NCBI GenBank assembly: GCA_001792895.1 | Contig: MARA01000019.1 | Span: 682,001-746,000, forward strand | DNA: 64,000 nucleotides | Source: Lentinus brumalis | Taxonomy: Eukaryota > Basidiomycota > Agaricomycetes > Polyporales > Polyporaceae | Direction of reading: 5' to 3' | In this document: positions 1 to 13,228 of the stretch, piece after piece | Layout: each line of letters opens with the position of its first letter | How positions within the stretch are numbered: position 1 is the first letter of the stretch | Position numbers and translations under genes: made by a program | Notes under the pieces: model-generated | The model's input: only the letters and a program-made list of their open reading frames with translations | Database searches by the model: none | What the model was told of the DNA's origin: nothing

Positions 1-1046
1 CAGGGCGTAAGGGACACTGGATGTCAGGAAGGAAGGTATTGGTGACTGATGCACGTGCACGAACCTACTCTGCAGAGAGCAAATACTGCCTACGATGACG
101 CACGTCAATGAAGTGTCGTGTGTGGTAAGGAGATATGTACTCACGATGGGGAAAGTCCAAAGCAGAGACCTCCCGCTGACTTGAATAGCACAATTGAGTA
201 ACCTCGCCGCGGCGTTCCACCGGGAAGTATGACATACCGACGAATACTCTCCATGTGTAGTAGCTGAGACCTCCACTGAGCGCGGGATCCTGAGACAACT
301 CATGCAGCCACTCACCCTTGTACGCACAACGCGACGGCCACCTGCGAGCGTTGATCAATATGACGGCACTGCAGCTCGTGAGAACGACGGCACTCACGCT
401 GGATGCTATCGCGACCTGCGGCGGAGAAGATGGCACGGATCAGACCAGCAGTTCTTTGACGTTCGAAGCATGCTGTCACTTACACCGACACTCCTGCACC
501 GCCACGGAAGTCCGGGGAGACGTCTCAATTGAGTCTGAGGTCTTCGCGAGAGCCGAAGTGGGGACGTACCGGTCAACGGCAATGAAGCCTAGGAAGTTGG
601 CGAAACCGGCGATGAGGTATGCATACATGAACGATATGCAGAATGCCGTGTGTACCGACTCCAGGAACCTGTTCGGTGATAAACGCGGACATCTCAGGAA
701 TAGGTTCGACTTGGAATGCGCGGTGGACTGACCAGACCGTTATCACCTGTGGCCGACATTTGTCAGAAGGCGTCGGGCGACCACGCAGCGAGGACGACTC
801 ACGAGGTATTTGAGCACACGGGTATCGTTGGGATACTTTTGGAAGTAAATGAACGACTGCAGCGAGGTCATCCCATACAGGCTGCGGGGAAGGAGCGGTT
901 TGGAAAGTGAACCACGGGTCAAGCGGGGGAAAAACTCACATGCACGCGACGAAGACCGAGACGAACAACCCGCCCATGACCTCCTCGGCGGGGTTTTCGG
1001 AGCCGAAGTCAATCGGGAGAGCTGCGGTAGGTTCTCCTGTGCTCAT
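1..1046 (-). CDS. DUF6534-type seven-TM protein, copy B (3' end beyond window)
   Basis: Fungal membrane protein of the DUF6534 type; its function is not established. Start ATG at 1044-1046. Exon 1 ends in a first membrane segment (MGGLFVSVFVAC) before a GTGAGT intron. Exon 2 opens with LYGMTSLQSFIYFQKYPND, the family hallmark after TM1. A further exon near 550-680 reads RFLESVHTAFCISFMYAY, the conserved TM2-TM3 block. SYYTWRVFVGM near 230-270 matches the next conserved block. Reading frames are intact where I could follow them, so this looks like a functional multi-exon gene truncated only by the window edge. It is a tandem paralogue of the gene at 2661-4360. Exact splice sites in the C-terminal half are not resolved. 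Confidence 0.75.
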
Positions 1047-2660
1047 GGTGGGGAGGAGGAGGAGGAGGAGGATGGAAAAGCGGGCGCAGAGCGGGCATTC
1101 CGTTATTTGACTCGTGCGATCTTGTAGGGCCTTCGAATTCGGATGTTCTCAGCAGCATTGGCCAAGACACAACCCCTCAGAAAGCTTGCCCCAGATTCCG
1201 CGCTACTCCGCGGCCGGGGATTCCGCTTCCGATGATGGTGGGTGAGACGATCTAGATTCGTGGCCGGAAAGATACTTCATGACGAGTACTCGAATAAGTA
1301 GTGCGCCCGGTGTGAGCCCACTGCGTTCGGGGGATCTGAAGCATCTGATCATTTGGTTGCTCCGCTTTCATGATGGATTAGACTATTGTGTGGTGCTTGC
1401 ATGCTGCTGTGCCTGATAGGTTGAATAGTGGGCGCCGCCGTTGGGAGGGGGGTTCAGCCGAGGGAAAGCCATGCAGCAGAAGTTCAAGTAGGTATCTAGC
1501 TTTAGCCTGGAGAACTCCCAAAACGTCGAAGAGTTTACAAGGCCACGGTGACGATAGCGGCGTACACGGACCTGAGTATATACGCTGGGATCATCCTCGA
1601 TCGTCTCATCACATGGCAGATAATGTAAGATCTCGGTGGCGTCCAGTCGTCTGTTTATGTAGAACGCCAACATAGGGGATGCTTGCTTGGCCGGGCCTTA
1701 CCATAGCAGTCTAGCGTGCCGTGCGGTCGACTAGGAGATGGGGGCCGACGTCAGACTCATACCGCGTAACCGCGATGCATCATTTGCGGGAGCGGGGCCA
1801 GCCGCGCCGGGTCTCAGGTCTGTACATGTGGGAGTAGGTGAATATTGCAGCTTGATGGAAGCATGTGTTCAGAGGCAGTCGTGCACACACTCACCGATGC
1901 CCTTCGGATTCGAGCGCGTCCCTGATGAATGCTCTGCGATGGTCGAGACCTTGCGTAGTTCGCGCTCGAGAGGGACCTTTGGTGTGCAGGAGTGGCTACA
2001 TATCGTACATATAAACGGAGGAAAGAAAGGGAAGAAGTATGCCCCGAGAGCTGTGGCGGTGTTCCGAGTCGGCAAACTAAAGTTAGTACAGCGAACGAAA
2101 CGGTGACAAGAACCTCAGCCATACGATGAGGAACAACATGCGAGTTTTTGCCGTGCAAGTCGCTGACGGCCGGAGAATACTCCACGTCTGTCGCATCTGC
2201 AGCGTGCACGCGGTCTCACAGCGGCCGCCGCTCAGTTGGCCAGAACAAGTTCGCTTACGCCTGAGCCACGAGCAGCCAGGACTAGGGAACTATGGGACGC
2301 AAAGATCCTTTCGCTGAAAGTTGTATCAACATCGCTCGTGATAGATCATTAGTCCCTATTTCCAAGGAGCGACTGGAGGTAAGTTTAACAACACGGTTGT
2401 GGGGAGCCTGTCGGTCGATGATTCGGCTAAGCGAGCTCGAGGGCTTTGGATGACGTAGCGGTCGTCAAATCGAAGTCTCCCTGAACCCGTATTGCAGAGA
2501 GGCAAAGATTATCAGCGGGACATCTCCCAGTGCCTTGAGAATTGACTCACACTCTGGAGGGAATGAGGCGCCTTCGAACTGTCATCCTCTACGACGGTGT
2601 GCTGGTATACCTCTAGCTAGTGATCGGCACGCAATAATGGCGGAAGCTTAGCAGACTAGG
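1047..2660. other. intergenic, no recognised gene
   Basis: About 1.6 kb between the two DUF6534 genes. Open frames exist on both strands (for example around 1390-1675 and 1814-2209), but none shows a domain, a convincing intron pattern or similarity to its neighbours. I see no tRNA or repeat. Confidence 0.4.
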
Positions 2661-4360
2661 CTACGCCGCGCATAGAGTACATACCACAGGCGCGCGAGGG
2701 GCGGACGACGAGAACGTGTGGATGCTCTTGCTGCTCCGCATGTGCGAGCGGGCGTTCAGGGAGCCCAGGAACGAGTTAGAGTATACTAGAATAGAGGACG
2801 GGTTTAGTACGGGCATAGACGGCTGGCAGCGGCTGAAACGAGGAGACGTACACTTTGCCTGGATCTCGACTAGACCGAGGAAGGTGAGGCTGTTTTTCTG
2901 TACTGCGAACTGTGATGCGAAGAGCTCAGGCACAGTCCCGTCGTTTCGTCGGGCTGAGGATGCACATACGAGAATCACACAAAGGATGGACGCCGTGCTA
3001 GAAGCCGCTGAATTGAGTCGCGGTCTCCCATGATGATGATGGTGGCCCAACATGTCGAACTCACCATGTTATCGCGCCAGTGTTCACGGCATACAACAGG
3101 ATCCTGTTTATCATGTTGTTCGAGTCCCTGACACGAAGGTGAGCCTCTGTTCGCAAGGGTCGATCCTGAGCATTGTTGAACGCACTTGTTCCATGTACCA
3201 GTGGAGCGGCGACGCCTCAGGTAGACAGTCAAGGTGGACGCAACCAGGATGTCCACAAGCGCTGCCGAGCCCAGTCCTCCGCTCACCGTGACCTATGGAT
3301 GGCAATATAGTTAGGCTTGGAAGCGGCGCGTCTGTGAGAGCACGCACCAGGGAGGATCTGCTATCGCGCAGAATTGGCCACGATGGGTACTTGTAGCAGA
3401 GAATGCACGACCCTGGTGGCACGCGAGTTGCCCGTTAGCGAACGGAATACACATAACGAAAAGATGCTTCGGGGTACGTACCGATTCCGAAGCCTGCAGA
3501 TCGCGAGCACATGTATCAGGAAGCGCTCTATACAAAGCTTATTCGTGATCGTGCACACGGACCTACACGCGCAAGTGCAAAAGTGCCCTGGCAGTGGGGA
3601 TGCCTGCATCAGAGATGAACCGGCCTGGCCAATCGCGACTCACGATGAGCGCTGTCCATACAGTACTCTTCCCGCTGACTGTGGTGCAAAGGTGAATGAT
3701 GGCGTTGGCCGCTTGGCGGCGAGGCGCATACCTATCCAGACCCTCCATGTGTAGTAGCTATGGCGCGTATACTGAGCACAACGTTGTCTTCTTGAGGATA
3801 TTAACGACTTACCCTTGCACACACAATGCGATGCTTGCCTGTGGGACGTGTCAGCCCTCGAAACGCAGGGACTACAAGTGCCAACGCACACTGCACAACA
3901 CCGTGATCCCAATGCCCCTGATCCCAATGCCCAACTTGAGCACGTCGATCGAGAAGAATGTAAACATCGGTCGCACCAGTTGATGTGAAGGAAGTTGAAG
4001 TAGTCGCTGAAGCCCAAGATGAGGTAGCCGTAGATGAACTGGATGCAGAACGCCGTGTGTGCCGTCTCGAGAAACCTGACGACGACGCACATGAGCCCGA
4101 GTACCATATATGTCGCGACTAGGTCGTTCGCTCACCACACAGTCCCGACGAGGAGCTTCAGAAACGTCCTGTCCCTCGGGTACTCCTGGTAGTAGATCAG
4201 GGTCTGGAGCGTCGTGATCCCGTATAGTCTGAAAAGCGACGCGTGCGCTATCAGCTGACGTCCGTGAAAAGTACAGAAGACGAGTGAGGAAGACGCACAT
4301 GCAGGCGACGAAGATCTCAACCAAGAGGCCTCCCATTACTGGTACAGCGAGGTTGGCCAT
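2661..4360 (-). CDS. DUF6534-type seven-TM protein, copy A
   Basis: Start ATG at 4358-4360. Exon 1 gives MANLAVPVMGGLLVEIFVAC; after a GTGCGT intron it splices to ILYGITTLQTLIYYQEYPRD. A second splice joins to FLETAHTAFCIQFIYGYLI, then SYYTWRVWIGM near 3735. Later exons give LVDILVASTLTVYLRRRRS (about 3240) and MINRILLYAVNTGAIT (about 3100). The C-terminal exon carries SNSFLGSLNARS, the usual end of the family's last TM and tail. The block order matches the family along its whole length, so the gene looks complete, with around seven exons. Known: DUF6534 proteins are abundant, mostly uncharacterised Agaricomycete membrane proteins. Introns in the middle (3300-3650) are not resolved. Confidence 0.78.
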
Positions 4361-5626
4361 CGTGCAGCTAGGGGTACGCGGCTCGGGATCGCAGTGGGAG
4401 GGCGGACGAGAGAAGCCTCAGATGCGAGGGGCGAGGAGTTGGCGAGGCGAGGTGGCGGTAGCGAACGAAGGACATGACACCGGCACTGGCATAAAAGAGG
4501 GCCGGGAGTCGACGCGTTGTCGATTAGCCGTTCATTCCCCTTGTCCGTGCTCCAGAAGATTTGGACGGGACCGTTGTCTGCGTGCAATCTGCGCTGGCGC
4601 CGGGCGTAAGACGGGAAGAAGGCAGAACCAGTCGGAGCTGGGAATGTAGAATGAGCTTGGGAGTACGAGAAGCGTGGGGGAGGGAGAAGAAGCGAGCGGC
4701 GAAGGCACTGGTCCCGGTCCCGCGCCCCACTCGCATCCAGACGTCGGGATTTGCGGGGCGCGGAGAGGCGGTGGGAGTGGAGTGGGAGCGATCGAGAACT
4801 GTAGAAGAGGGCGAGTCAAAGAGTCGTACGTGTGGAGGTTTGGAGACAGCGCGTTGCTCGAGGTCACTGGATCCCGGCGAGTGGGTGTTGGCGGGTGTTA
4901 CACATATGCTCGAGCGCGTGCAGTGCGCCTGTGAAGTGGGAGTGGGAGAATGGGCAGCTCGGGAGACCGGAGTTCCTTCCAGGACGAACATCTCCGCCTC
5001 GAGTGTGTGCTCGCTGGCCATCTGGAGGAAAGATCAGCGACAAAATAGACTGTCAAGGCTTAACTGGCGGGAAGACATGAATCGTCATGTTGAGCTCCGA
5101 TAGGTAGGTCGGAGCGACATCGCGACGAGGAGAGATGCTTACCCAGCATGCGGGGGCCTGGACAGGAGCTTCTTCTCCGGCTGCTATTGGCTCTTCGGGA
5201 TCATTAGGCAAATCGAAATCGACATCGTGCATCTTTTACCTGACGCTCCCATCCACGCGAGGCACGAAAGGATGCATGCACCCGGTCACTAAAGAATCGT
5301 GTCTGAGTATGCGTACTTGGCACATTGGACGGCTGTAAGCCTATACTGAACGTCGGGATGTGCGGATCGGCACTCGCGTAGTAACGAAGCTGCCTCGGGG
5401 GAGGGCGTGCAACGCCTGATTCCGGCCTCGTGAGGTCGACTGGGCATCATTGCAGCCGTCTGACACGGTAGCAGAGACATGGAGAAGGCGGGGCAGAGCC
5501 TAAATAGTTTGCGATCGTGAATATTGTACCCGCAAGGAGACAGAGCTGAGAGCATACGAAGACGGCCAAGCACGACGATCCCCTGCATACTCTCCTGGTA
5601 TCCAGCAACCCGTAAATATGGAAGGA
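4361..5626. other. intergenic, no recognised gene
   Basis: Upstream of DUF6534 copy A and downstream of the cyclophilin. Opposed long frames (4524-5021 minus, 4561-5103 plus) overlap each other and are low-complexity Ser/Pro or Arg/Glu-rich translations without domains. I treat the stretch as promoter and 3'-flanking DNA. Confidence 0.35.
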
Positions 5627-7060
5627 TCAATCCCTCCGCAACTCGGGGTCGAGGTACTTCATCCGTCCTCGGCCCTTGAACCGCACACCCCCGCTGTCCT
5701 TCGCCCGCCGCTCCTCTTCCTCTTTCAGCCGGCGCGCGATACGCTCAAGCTCGCGCTTCCGTGCGGCCTCGATCCGCTCGTTCTCCTCGCGCTCCAGTCG
5801 TGCGTCATACTGCGACTCCGTTTCGCTGACGGGCTCGCCGTCCTTGTCGCGCGCGGGCGAGGCGGTGCGCTCCTTCTCTTTCTTGTGCTTCTTGGACTTG
5901 GACTTTTTGTGCTTCTTGTCCTTGTCCTTCTTCTTGTGGGACTTGTGCCGTTTCCGCTCCAGCTCTGAATCAGACTCTGGGGTGCGGGACCGCGAGCGTG
6001 AGCGTGAGCGGTCGGGGGAGGCTGAGCGTGAACGTGAACGTGAGCGGGGTCGTTTCTTCCGATGGCGGCGCTCGTCGTCAGAGCCAGAATCACTGGCGCT
6101 TGCCGATGCGGGCTCCGCTGCAGGAACATGTCATTGTCAGAACAGCATCGACGAATGGGAAGATATAACGGGACGTACGATCAGCTTTCTTCGCCTGTGC
6201 TTGGGCGCGGAGCATGAGCTCGCCCGAGTTGGTGATCACGACGGGAGCGCGTGGTCGGTCCTTCTCGTCCGTCGGCACCTCTGCGATGCGTTCTGCGACT
6301 TCGTAGCCTCGGATGACCCGACCAAACACGACGTGCTTCCCTGCACACGCATACGTCGTTCATTGGTTGAGCAGCAGAACATGGGAGAGGCGCGTACCGT
6401 TCAGATGGGGGCAGTCGCGGAGGGTGATGAAGAATTGGGAGTTGTTCGTGTTAGGGCCCTTGTTCGCCATGCAAAGCAGCCTGGAAGGGCCACCGACGTC
6501 GTTTCAGGATGTGATGGAAACGAGGTGCATTGGGAGTGGACGCACCCTTCGGAGTCCAGCGGACGGGATAGGTCTTCGTCGGGGAAGGGGCCGCCGTATA
6601 TGGATTCTCCGCCCGTGCCATTGCGTTTCGTGAAGTCTTGCAGCGTCCAGCAGAGTACGTGTGAGCTTGAGCGGTATGGTATGCACAGAGGGGTACATGG
6701 AAGGAGAGCCGTGCAGAGATGGAGGACGGGGACTCACCTCCGCCTTGCAGCATGAAGCCCTTGATCACACGGTGGATGATGCTGTTCTTGTAGTAGAGCG
6801 GCCGTTCGGAGATTGGAGACAGGCCCTTCTCCCCCGTGCATAGTGCGCGGAAGCTGCACGAAGAGTCAGACGGACGTAAAGTAGTCAGAGGCAGCGGCGT
6901 GGACGGACTTTTCGCAGGTCTTGGGAGCGGTGTCATTGAAGAGCTCGAAGATGATTCTGTCGCACGCGTCAGCAGAAGTTGCACGGCGCATGGGTGCTCT
7001 TCACCTTCCAACGGGCTGGTTGTCGATGGCGACGTCGAAGAAGACGCGTGGACGGACCAT
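5627..7060 (-). CDS. cyclophilin-type peptidyl-prolyl cis-trans isomerase with RS/Lys-rich tail
   Basis: Peptidyl-prolyl isomerase (EC 5.2.1.8) of the nuclear SR-cyclophilin type. Start ATG at 7058-7060 gives [19 protein letters not shown]. Short introns separate exons carrying [40 protein letters not shown], the core [13 protein letters not shown], and [17 protein letters not shown]. After roughly 180 residues of isomerase domain, the last exon (about 6120-5627) encodes alternating Arg/Ser, then a long Lys/Glu-rich stretch with [24 protein letters not shown] runs, and ends with a conserved-looking [14 protein letters not shown]. Family knowledge: such tails localise cyclophilins to spliceosomal/transcription sites (compare PPIG). 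The nuclear role here is inferred from the tail. Confidence 0.9.
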
Positions 7061-7352
7061 GGTCGTCGTGGTTGAGGGCGAGGACGTCGGCGTGCCACCA
7101 GCCACAGTTCGACCCGGGCGCTACAAGCCAGGACGCCCGGTCCGCCATGCAAAGGCAAGTTCACACAGAGGTTTACAGAATACCCATATATCATCGTACT
7201 GCTACAGGCGTACTCGCACGCACAAATACACTGTCGTAGCACCTCGTACGAGTCGTAGTACAGAGACGTAGCCCAAGGAAACATCTAATCATCGCCCAGA
7301 AAACCAACTGCGAATGAGGCCGGAGGCCCCCGTTCGGAGCTTCTATAGTCGC

Positions 7353-8950
<1,598 letters not shown>

Positions 8951-8984
8951 TTAGGAGGCATCCATTGCGTTATCATCGGGCCCG

Positions 8985-8991
8985 TGCGCAC
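8985..8991. promoter_or_regulatory. putative metal response element 1
   Basis: TGCGCAC fits the MRE consensus TGCRCNC on both strands, about 190 nt upstream of the peroxidase ATG. MREs are known from Mn-regulated peroxidase promoters; the function here is inferred. Confidence 0.4.
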
Positions 8992-9227
8992 ACATCGCCC
9001 AGCGCAACGGCGGGAAGACACGTCCTGGTCGTCGGTGTGGCGGTCCATCCTGGCTGTTCGTCCAATGAACGCAGATATTCGAGGTGTCGAGGACATGCGC
9101 GCCATGTGGGATGCCCTAGCCGTGTGTCCGATATTCGAGATAAAACGCGAGGTCTGTGAATATTACGGCACAGAAAAGTCTATCGCTGAGGTCAACAAGA
9201 GTCGTTCTCTGCCCCTGGCGGACCGGG

Positions 9228-9234
9228 TGCGCAC
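9228..9234. promoter_or_regulatory. putative metal response element 2
   Basis: Second TGCGCAC, about 435 nt upstream of the peroxidase ATG and again readable on both strands. A heptamer can occur by chance; the pair is more suggestive than either alone. Confidence 0.35.
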
Positions 9235-10574
9235 CTGCAGTGGGATGTCTGGCGACTGGCTATGTCAGCGGCCATGGTCCGCGATTAATCTTGCTATCGC
9301 GAGTGCGAGCAGCGTGGATGGTCGATGGTTGATGTCGACGGATGGCCGGATTGCGTGAACCCGGGGAGAAAAGATACAAGACCAGGAGCCGGTACTTCGG
9401 TGGACACTGACTCGGTGGGTGGTCCGACCAACTGTCCAAAGTACTTACAGGGCGTCTACTGAGAGTAGTCCTCGCTAGCATTACGTAAGAAGTAACCATT
9501 AGGTGAGACGCTCTATTGGGTCCTTTCGTACTCCCACCATCTGCTCATGCCTCGTGTGCATGGCATATCTCCGTTGTATTGTAGTCCGAGCAGGCAAGTC
9601 CTGCTTACTGACAACGGCTCTCGGCGTGTAACCGCTCCTGGGACCACCAGCAGACAAAGACCGCCCGGTTCTCAGTGTCGCATCGATGTGCGACTCTGCC
9701 GACCGAACCCACGGTATGGTTAATTCGACCTCGGCTCGGGTTCTCAGGTGAATCCCGCGTGTCTCATTCGTCCGTGAGGAAATGCTGTAGGTTATACAGC
9801 GGGATGCCCACGCCAAGGCCGTGAATGCGGTACCGGAGGATTTGGACTGCAGCGTCGTGGCGTTCGGGGCTACAGGCACTCTATGCCCACCATGGCTGGA
9901 CCCCCACCCCGCCTCTGGACAGCGCCGTGACCTTTATCCGACGTGCAACCGAGGATCGACTCTTACTCGTCATCATCTGCGTACTCGAGCTCTCTCGGCG
10001 GCACAAAATATGTCGTTGGGCAGACTGAGAGGACCCCGTGCAAGGTGTGTATATTTTGTTTGCGTCGCAGTGTCACGCTATATCGGTATGACAAAGAGCT
10101 GACGAACGTGCATATTTTGAGGTCGGATACGATGCAGCGCATTTCTGCGATATGCCGTTGCCGTCACCTGGAATCAAGCTCGGAGCCGGAGTCAGGGACG
10201 GATGCGCTTATGGACACGGCGAGCGTCGACACGGTTGTCGATCCTCTCTCAGGGTCGGTGGACCCATAGCGCTCTTCGTGTCTGACTGAGACGACACCTC
10301 TATCTCCACGGCACATGGTGGCGAGATCCATGACTTTCATTCAAGGTGTGCTGACATGTACTCAGTCTCCTCGTACTCTACACCGCGATTCACAGCATGA
10401 CGGGACATTGATTGACAGTCGAATGAACAGCGGTATCGGCTTTCGCCCTTCAGGAGCCTGCGATCTACTCCGGGGAGGCAATCCGACCCAGCGCCGGGAA
10501 GAGGACAAGTCACCGACCCCAGGGCTGAACGCGACGGTTCCAGTCTCGGGGCCACGTTTATGCCTCGGGCCCGC

Positions 10575-10925
10575 AGGTGTGTCGAGCGACGATCGACGGC
10601 AGCATGAGAACCGGAGCAATAGAGTGTATTGAGGCTTGTCCGACCCCGTCCGAGTTTGGCGCGTCCACCGCCGCCTGTGAGTGTATAACGTCCGAGCGGC
10701 GTGCTTATTCTGGCTGGGGCACCTCCTGACCTTCAGGGTTCGCAGGTCCTTTTTTGAGGTGGAGACACAGTGCTCTTCGAGTCCGGTCTCTAGAGCGAAC
10801 AGCGACAGCTCGAGGACCGGAGCAATGGAGTGTATGAAACATATCCGAGTCCCGACTGTGAGTTCGTGACATCTGGGCAGCGTGTTTATGCTTGCAGACC
10901 CACCTGCTGACCTTTGGGAGTGCTG
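10575..10925. repeat. diverged tandem duplication, unit about 206 bp
   Basis: The block beginning ACCGGAGCAAT at 10610 recurs at 10816. Both are followed at matching spacing by GAGTGTAT, TCCGAG, CTGTGAGT, a GTGYTTATKCT block and CACCTNCTGACCTT. Many substitutions and small indels separate the units, so it is old. No coding potential is shared. Confidence 0.55.
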
Positions 10926-11847
10926 ACGGAGGCTGACGGTTCCCTTGCGCGGGTCCCGCTCGGATTGTTCGTGCGGTATGACAAGTCCTTCACTATACCC
11001 GAGGACCGTCAAACGAACGGGAATAGCGGAAACCGCAGGAGCGCCTCTCTAGGACGACTTCGCCCCATCTTTCCTGACAGTGAGCCTCTCGGTCCGCCCG
11101 CGTCGCGCGCTGCCAGACGCGGCAACAGCTCCGTCATCGGCATGCTAGAGTATGATATGGCCTGCGGCATGCCCTCCGCGAGATCTGCAGTCCGTTCGTC
11201 CACTCCAAGTCGCAATGACACGCGAGAAGCAATAGTACAGCACGAACACGTTCTGCTTCGCGCCGCCGAATGTGCTGCTCTTTCTCTTTCCCCTCGGGAA
11301 CTCGTCACGCATGGCGGGTCTGACTAGACGAGGACCATACGAAGGACCGGCTGTTCAAACCTTGAGGCATGACATCTCGGCCCGTCGACTCTTGGGACGG
11401 CGCCATGCGACGCGACGGCAACCGAGGACGCGGTGCGTAGGGAGTTTGGGCTGAGGAGTCACGAAGGGCGACTTCGTTGCGGTCCAGGGTCCTGGACAAG
11501 CTGGGGTTGAGGGAGGCGGCGATGTCTGAACACCGTCCAGGGTAATTATGCAAGTCGACGGGGCCACGCGTACTTAGTCAGTGTCACATAGGTTTGTAAG
11601 CAAGGGACTTGGCGGAGAGAGGCACGAAACACGAAGGCTCGCGGGTGTAAAATGAGGTTGTCGGCAGCGGTCGCCATCGCAGCCGCCCGGCCAGGATAAG
11701 CCTGCGAGTGCGGGTCGCGGCCTGCGTCCTCCTTTCTTCTTCTCTGCCTGTCTTTTCTCTTCTTGCGCCCACGAGCAGCGGCCATCGCCAGTCTCATGAT
11801 CTTCTGAGTCTGCTCCTTGGCGGCGTGCATCCTGACGCTCCAGCACC

Positions 11848-11878
11848 AGTTCGCAGTTCGCAGTTCGCAGTTCGCAGT
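11848..11878. repeat. heptanucleotide microsatellite (AGTTCGC)4
   Basis: Four perfect tandem copies of AGTTCGC followed by a partial copy, upstream of the small GTPase gene. Confidence 0.8.
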
Positions 11879-12175
11879 ATCAGACCCCGTGCGCCGTGCG
11901 GCACGAACGAACGTCCGACTCCTCCTTCCCGCGCGTCCCTCTGCGCGGTTTAAACGGCAGCCGTGGCGCGCTATTCGTCCTCCAACACGGCCGCGCTCGA
12001 CCTCCGTGGGCTTACGGACAGGACCCGCGACTCCATCCGCAGGAGCTTCGTCCACGACCAGACAGACTCCGCCGCATCTCCGACGTCCGCGGGCCCCCCG
12101 TCCGCGACTGCAAGCACCGATTCGGCCGCGAACGCGAACGAGAACTCGAACGCGAGCTCTTTCTTGAAGGCGGAG

Positions 12176-13061
12176 ATGGTCAGGCCGGGCAGGTCGCGCG
12201 TGTCCAGCATGACCGGTATGGGAGGCGTGCAGAAGTATAGCGCCGTCGTGCTTGGCGGTGAGTCCCTCCGCTTGTGTTTGGCGTCGGGCCCGGTTCGATC
12301 GATCTGTTGTGCAGCTGGAGGGGTGGGCAAGTCTGCGTTGGTGATGAGGTACGGGAAGAACATGTTCCTCGAGCAGTACGATCCGACGATTGAAGGTGCG
12401 TCTGACGCGTGCGTGCACGAGGGGGAGGTGCTGACGCTGCGTGCAGAGGAGTACGATTTGACAGTCGAGTATGAGGGGAAGCGCAGTCGTGTACGTGGAT
12501 CTTGTCGTTCTCTCCGGGTAGGAGGCTCATCGCGGAACGTAACAGCTCGAGATCACAGACACTGCGGGAGTGGAGCAGTTTACGGGGATCAACGAGAGTT
12601 ACATCCAGGTGCGTCGCGCGTTGGTGGGCGGGTGCGCATGGCTGATCGGGCGTGCAGAAGGGGATGGGGTTCGTGCTGGTGTTCAGTCTGATTCAACAGG
12701 CCAGCTTGAAGGATGTGGATCATATCCTTCAGCAGATCTACAGGATCAGGGGCGGCGAGGAGGACATCCCCATCGTGGTCGTCGGGACGAAGATGGATCT
12801 GGTGCGTCTCCGTTCCTTGTTTTTGTCGAAGCTCGTGTGCTGACTGCGGAACAGACGGGAGAGCGGGAGGTGTCGAGCCAGCAGATCCAAGAGCTGGCGG
12901 TCCAGTGGGGCCTGCCCTTCTACGAGACCTCGGCGAAGAAGGGCTGGCACGTCAACGAGGCGTTCAATCACCTCCTGGGGCGCATGCGCAGACGGTACCC
13001 GGACGGGATGCCGCGGGGCCAGAAGCACAGGAAGAAGGACGGGCAGTGTCTCGTCATGTAG
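12176..13061 (+). CDS. Ras-superfamily small GTPase, Rap/Rsr1-like
   Basis: Membrane-anchored GTP switch. Spliced exons give KYSAVVLGAGGVGKSALVMR (G1/P-loop), YDPTIEEEYDLTVEYEG (effector region), LEITDTAGVEQFTGI (G3), GMGFVLVFSL, VVVGTKMDL (G4), FYETSAKKGW (G5) and a polybasic C-terminus ending CLVM, a CAAX prenylation box. Six or so short introns; for example GTGAGT after VLG and GTACGT after KRSR. GMGFVLVFS and DTAGxEQF are closer to Rap1/Rsr1 than to Ras. Odd: the Ras Gln61 position is Val, and G4 is TKMD rather than NKxD. I used the first in-frame ATG (12176); ATGs at 12209 and 12218 would also precede the G domain. The 71 stop-free codons upstream lack an ATG, so an extra 5' exon is possible. 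Confidence 0.85.
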
Positions 13062-13198
13062 TGCGTGCGCTGCTCGTTTCTTGCCTTCTTGCCTGCGCCC
13101 TGGACAGCCCGGGTTCGCGCTGAGCGATCCAGGCGATCCCTTTCCCGCACGGACGCGATTTCTCTCCCCTCCGCACCTACGATATCGGACATCTGCAG

Positions 13199-13228
13199 CT
13201 CGCACTCGCACTCGCACTCGCACTCGCT
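13199..13228. repeat. hexanucleotide microsatellite (CGCACT)n
   Basis: About five tandem copies of CGCACT just 3' of the GTPase gene. A related TTGCAC array lies at 17221-17252. Confidence 0.8.

Larger units (their letters stand above)
9235..12175. other. gene-poor gap, no recognised gene
   Basis: About 2.9 kb with only weak open frames on both strands (for example 9499-9879 minus, 10362-11012 minus, 10914-11327 plus). None shows a domain, a signal peptide or a plausible exon chain. It contains the diverged tandem repeat at 10575-10925 and the heptamer repeat at 11848-11878. Composition is GC-rich and not CpG-depleted, unlike the transposon areas further right. Confidence 0.4.

Noticed and set aside
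4524..5103. Overlapping long open frames on both strands upstream of DUF6534 copy A
   Set aside because: Each is low-complexity, they overlap in antisense and neither shows a domain or plausible intron structure; better explained as GC-rich promoter DNA.
9530..9560. Possible rRNA fragment (GGGTCCTTTCGTACTC)
   Set aside because: Resembles a 28S word only loosely and no neighbouring rRNA sequence follows.
11963..12175. N-terminal extension of the small GTPase
   Set aside because: The frame is open for 71 codons but contains no ATG (begins at GTG after a TAA), so it cannot be translated as it stands; kept only as a hint of a possible 5' exon.
11546..12418. 290-codon minus-strand frame opposite the GTPase 5' part
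   Set aside because: Arg/Gly/Ala-rich translation antisense to coding sequence and GC-rich leader; no motif. It is a shadow frame.
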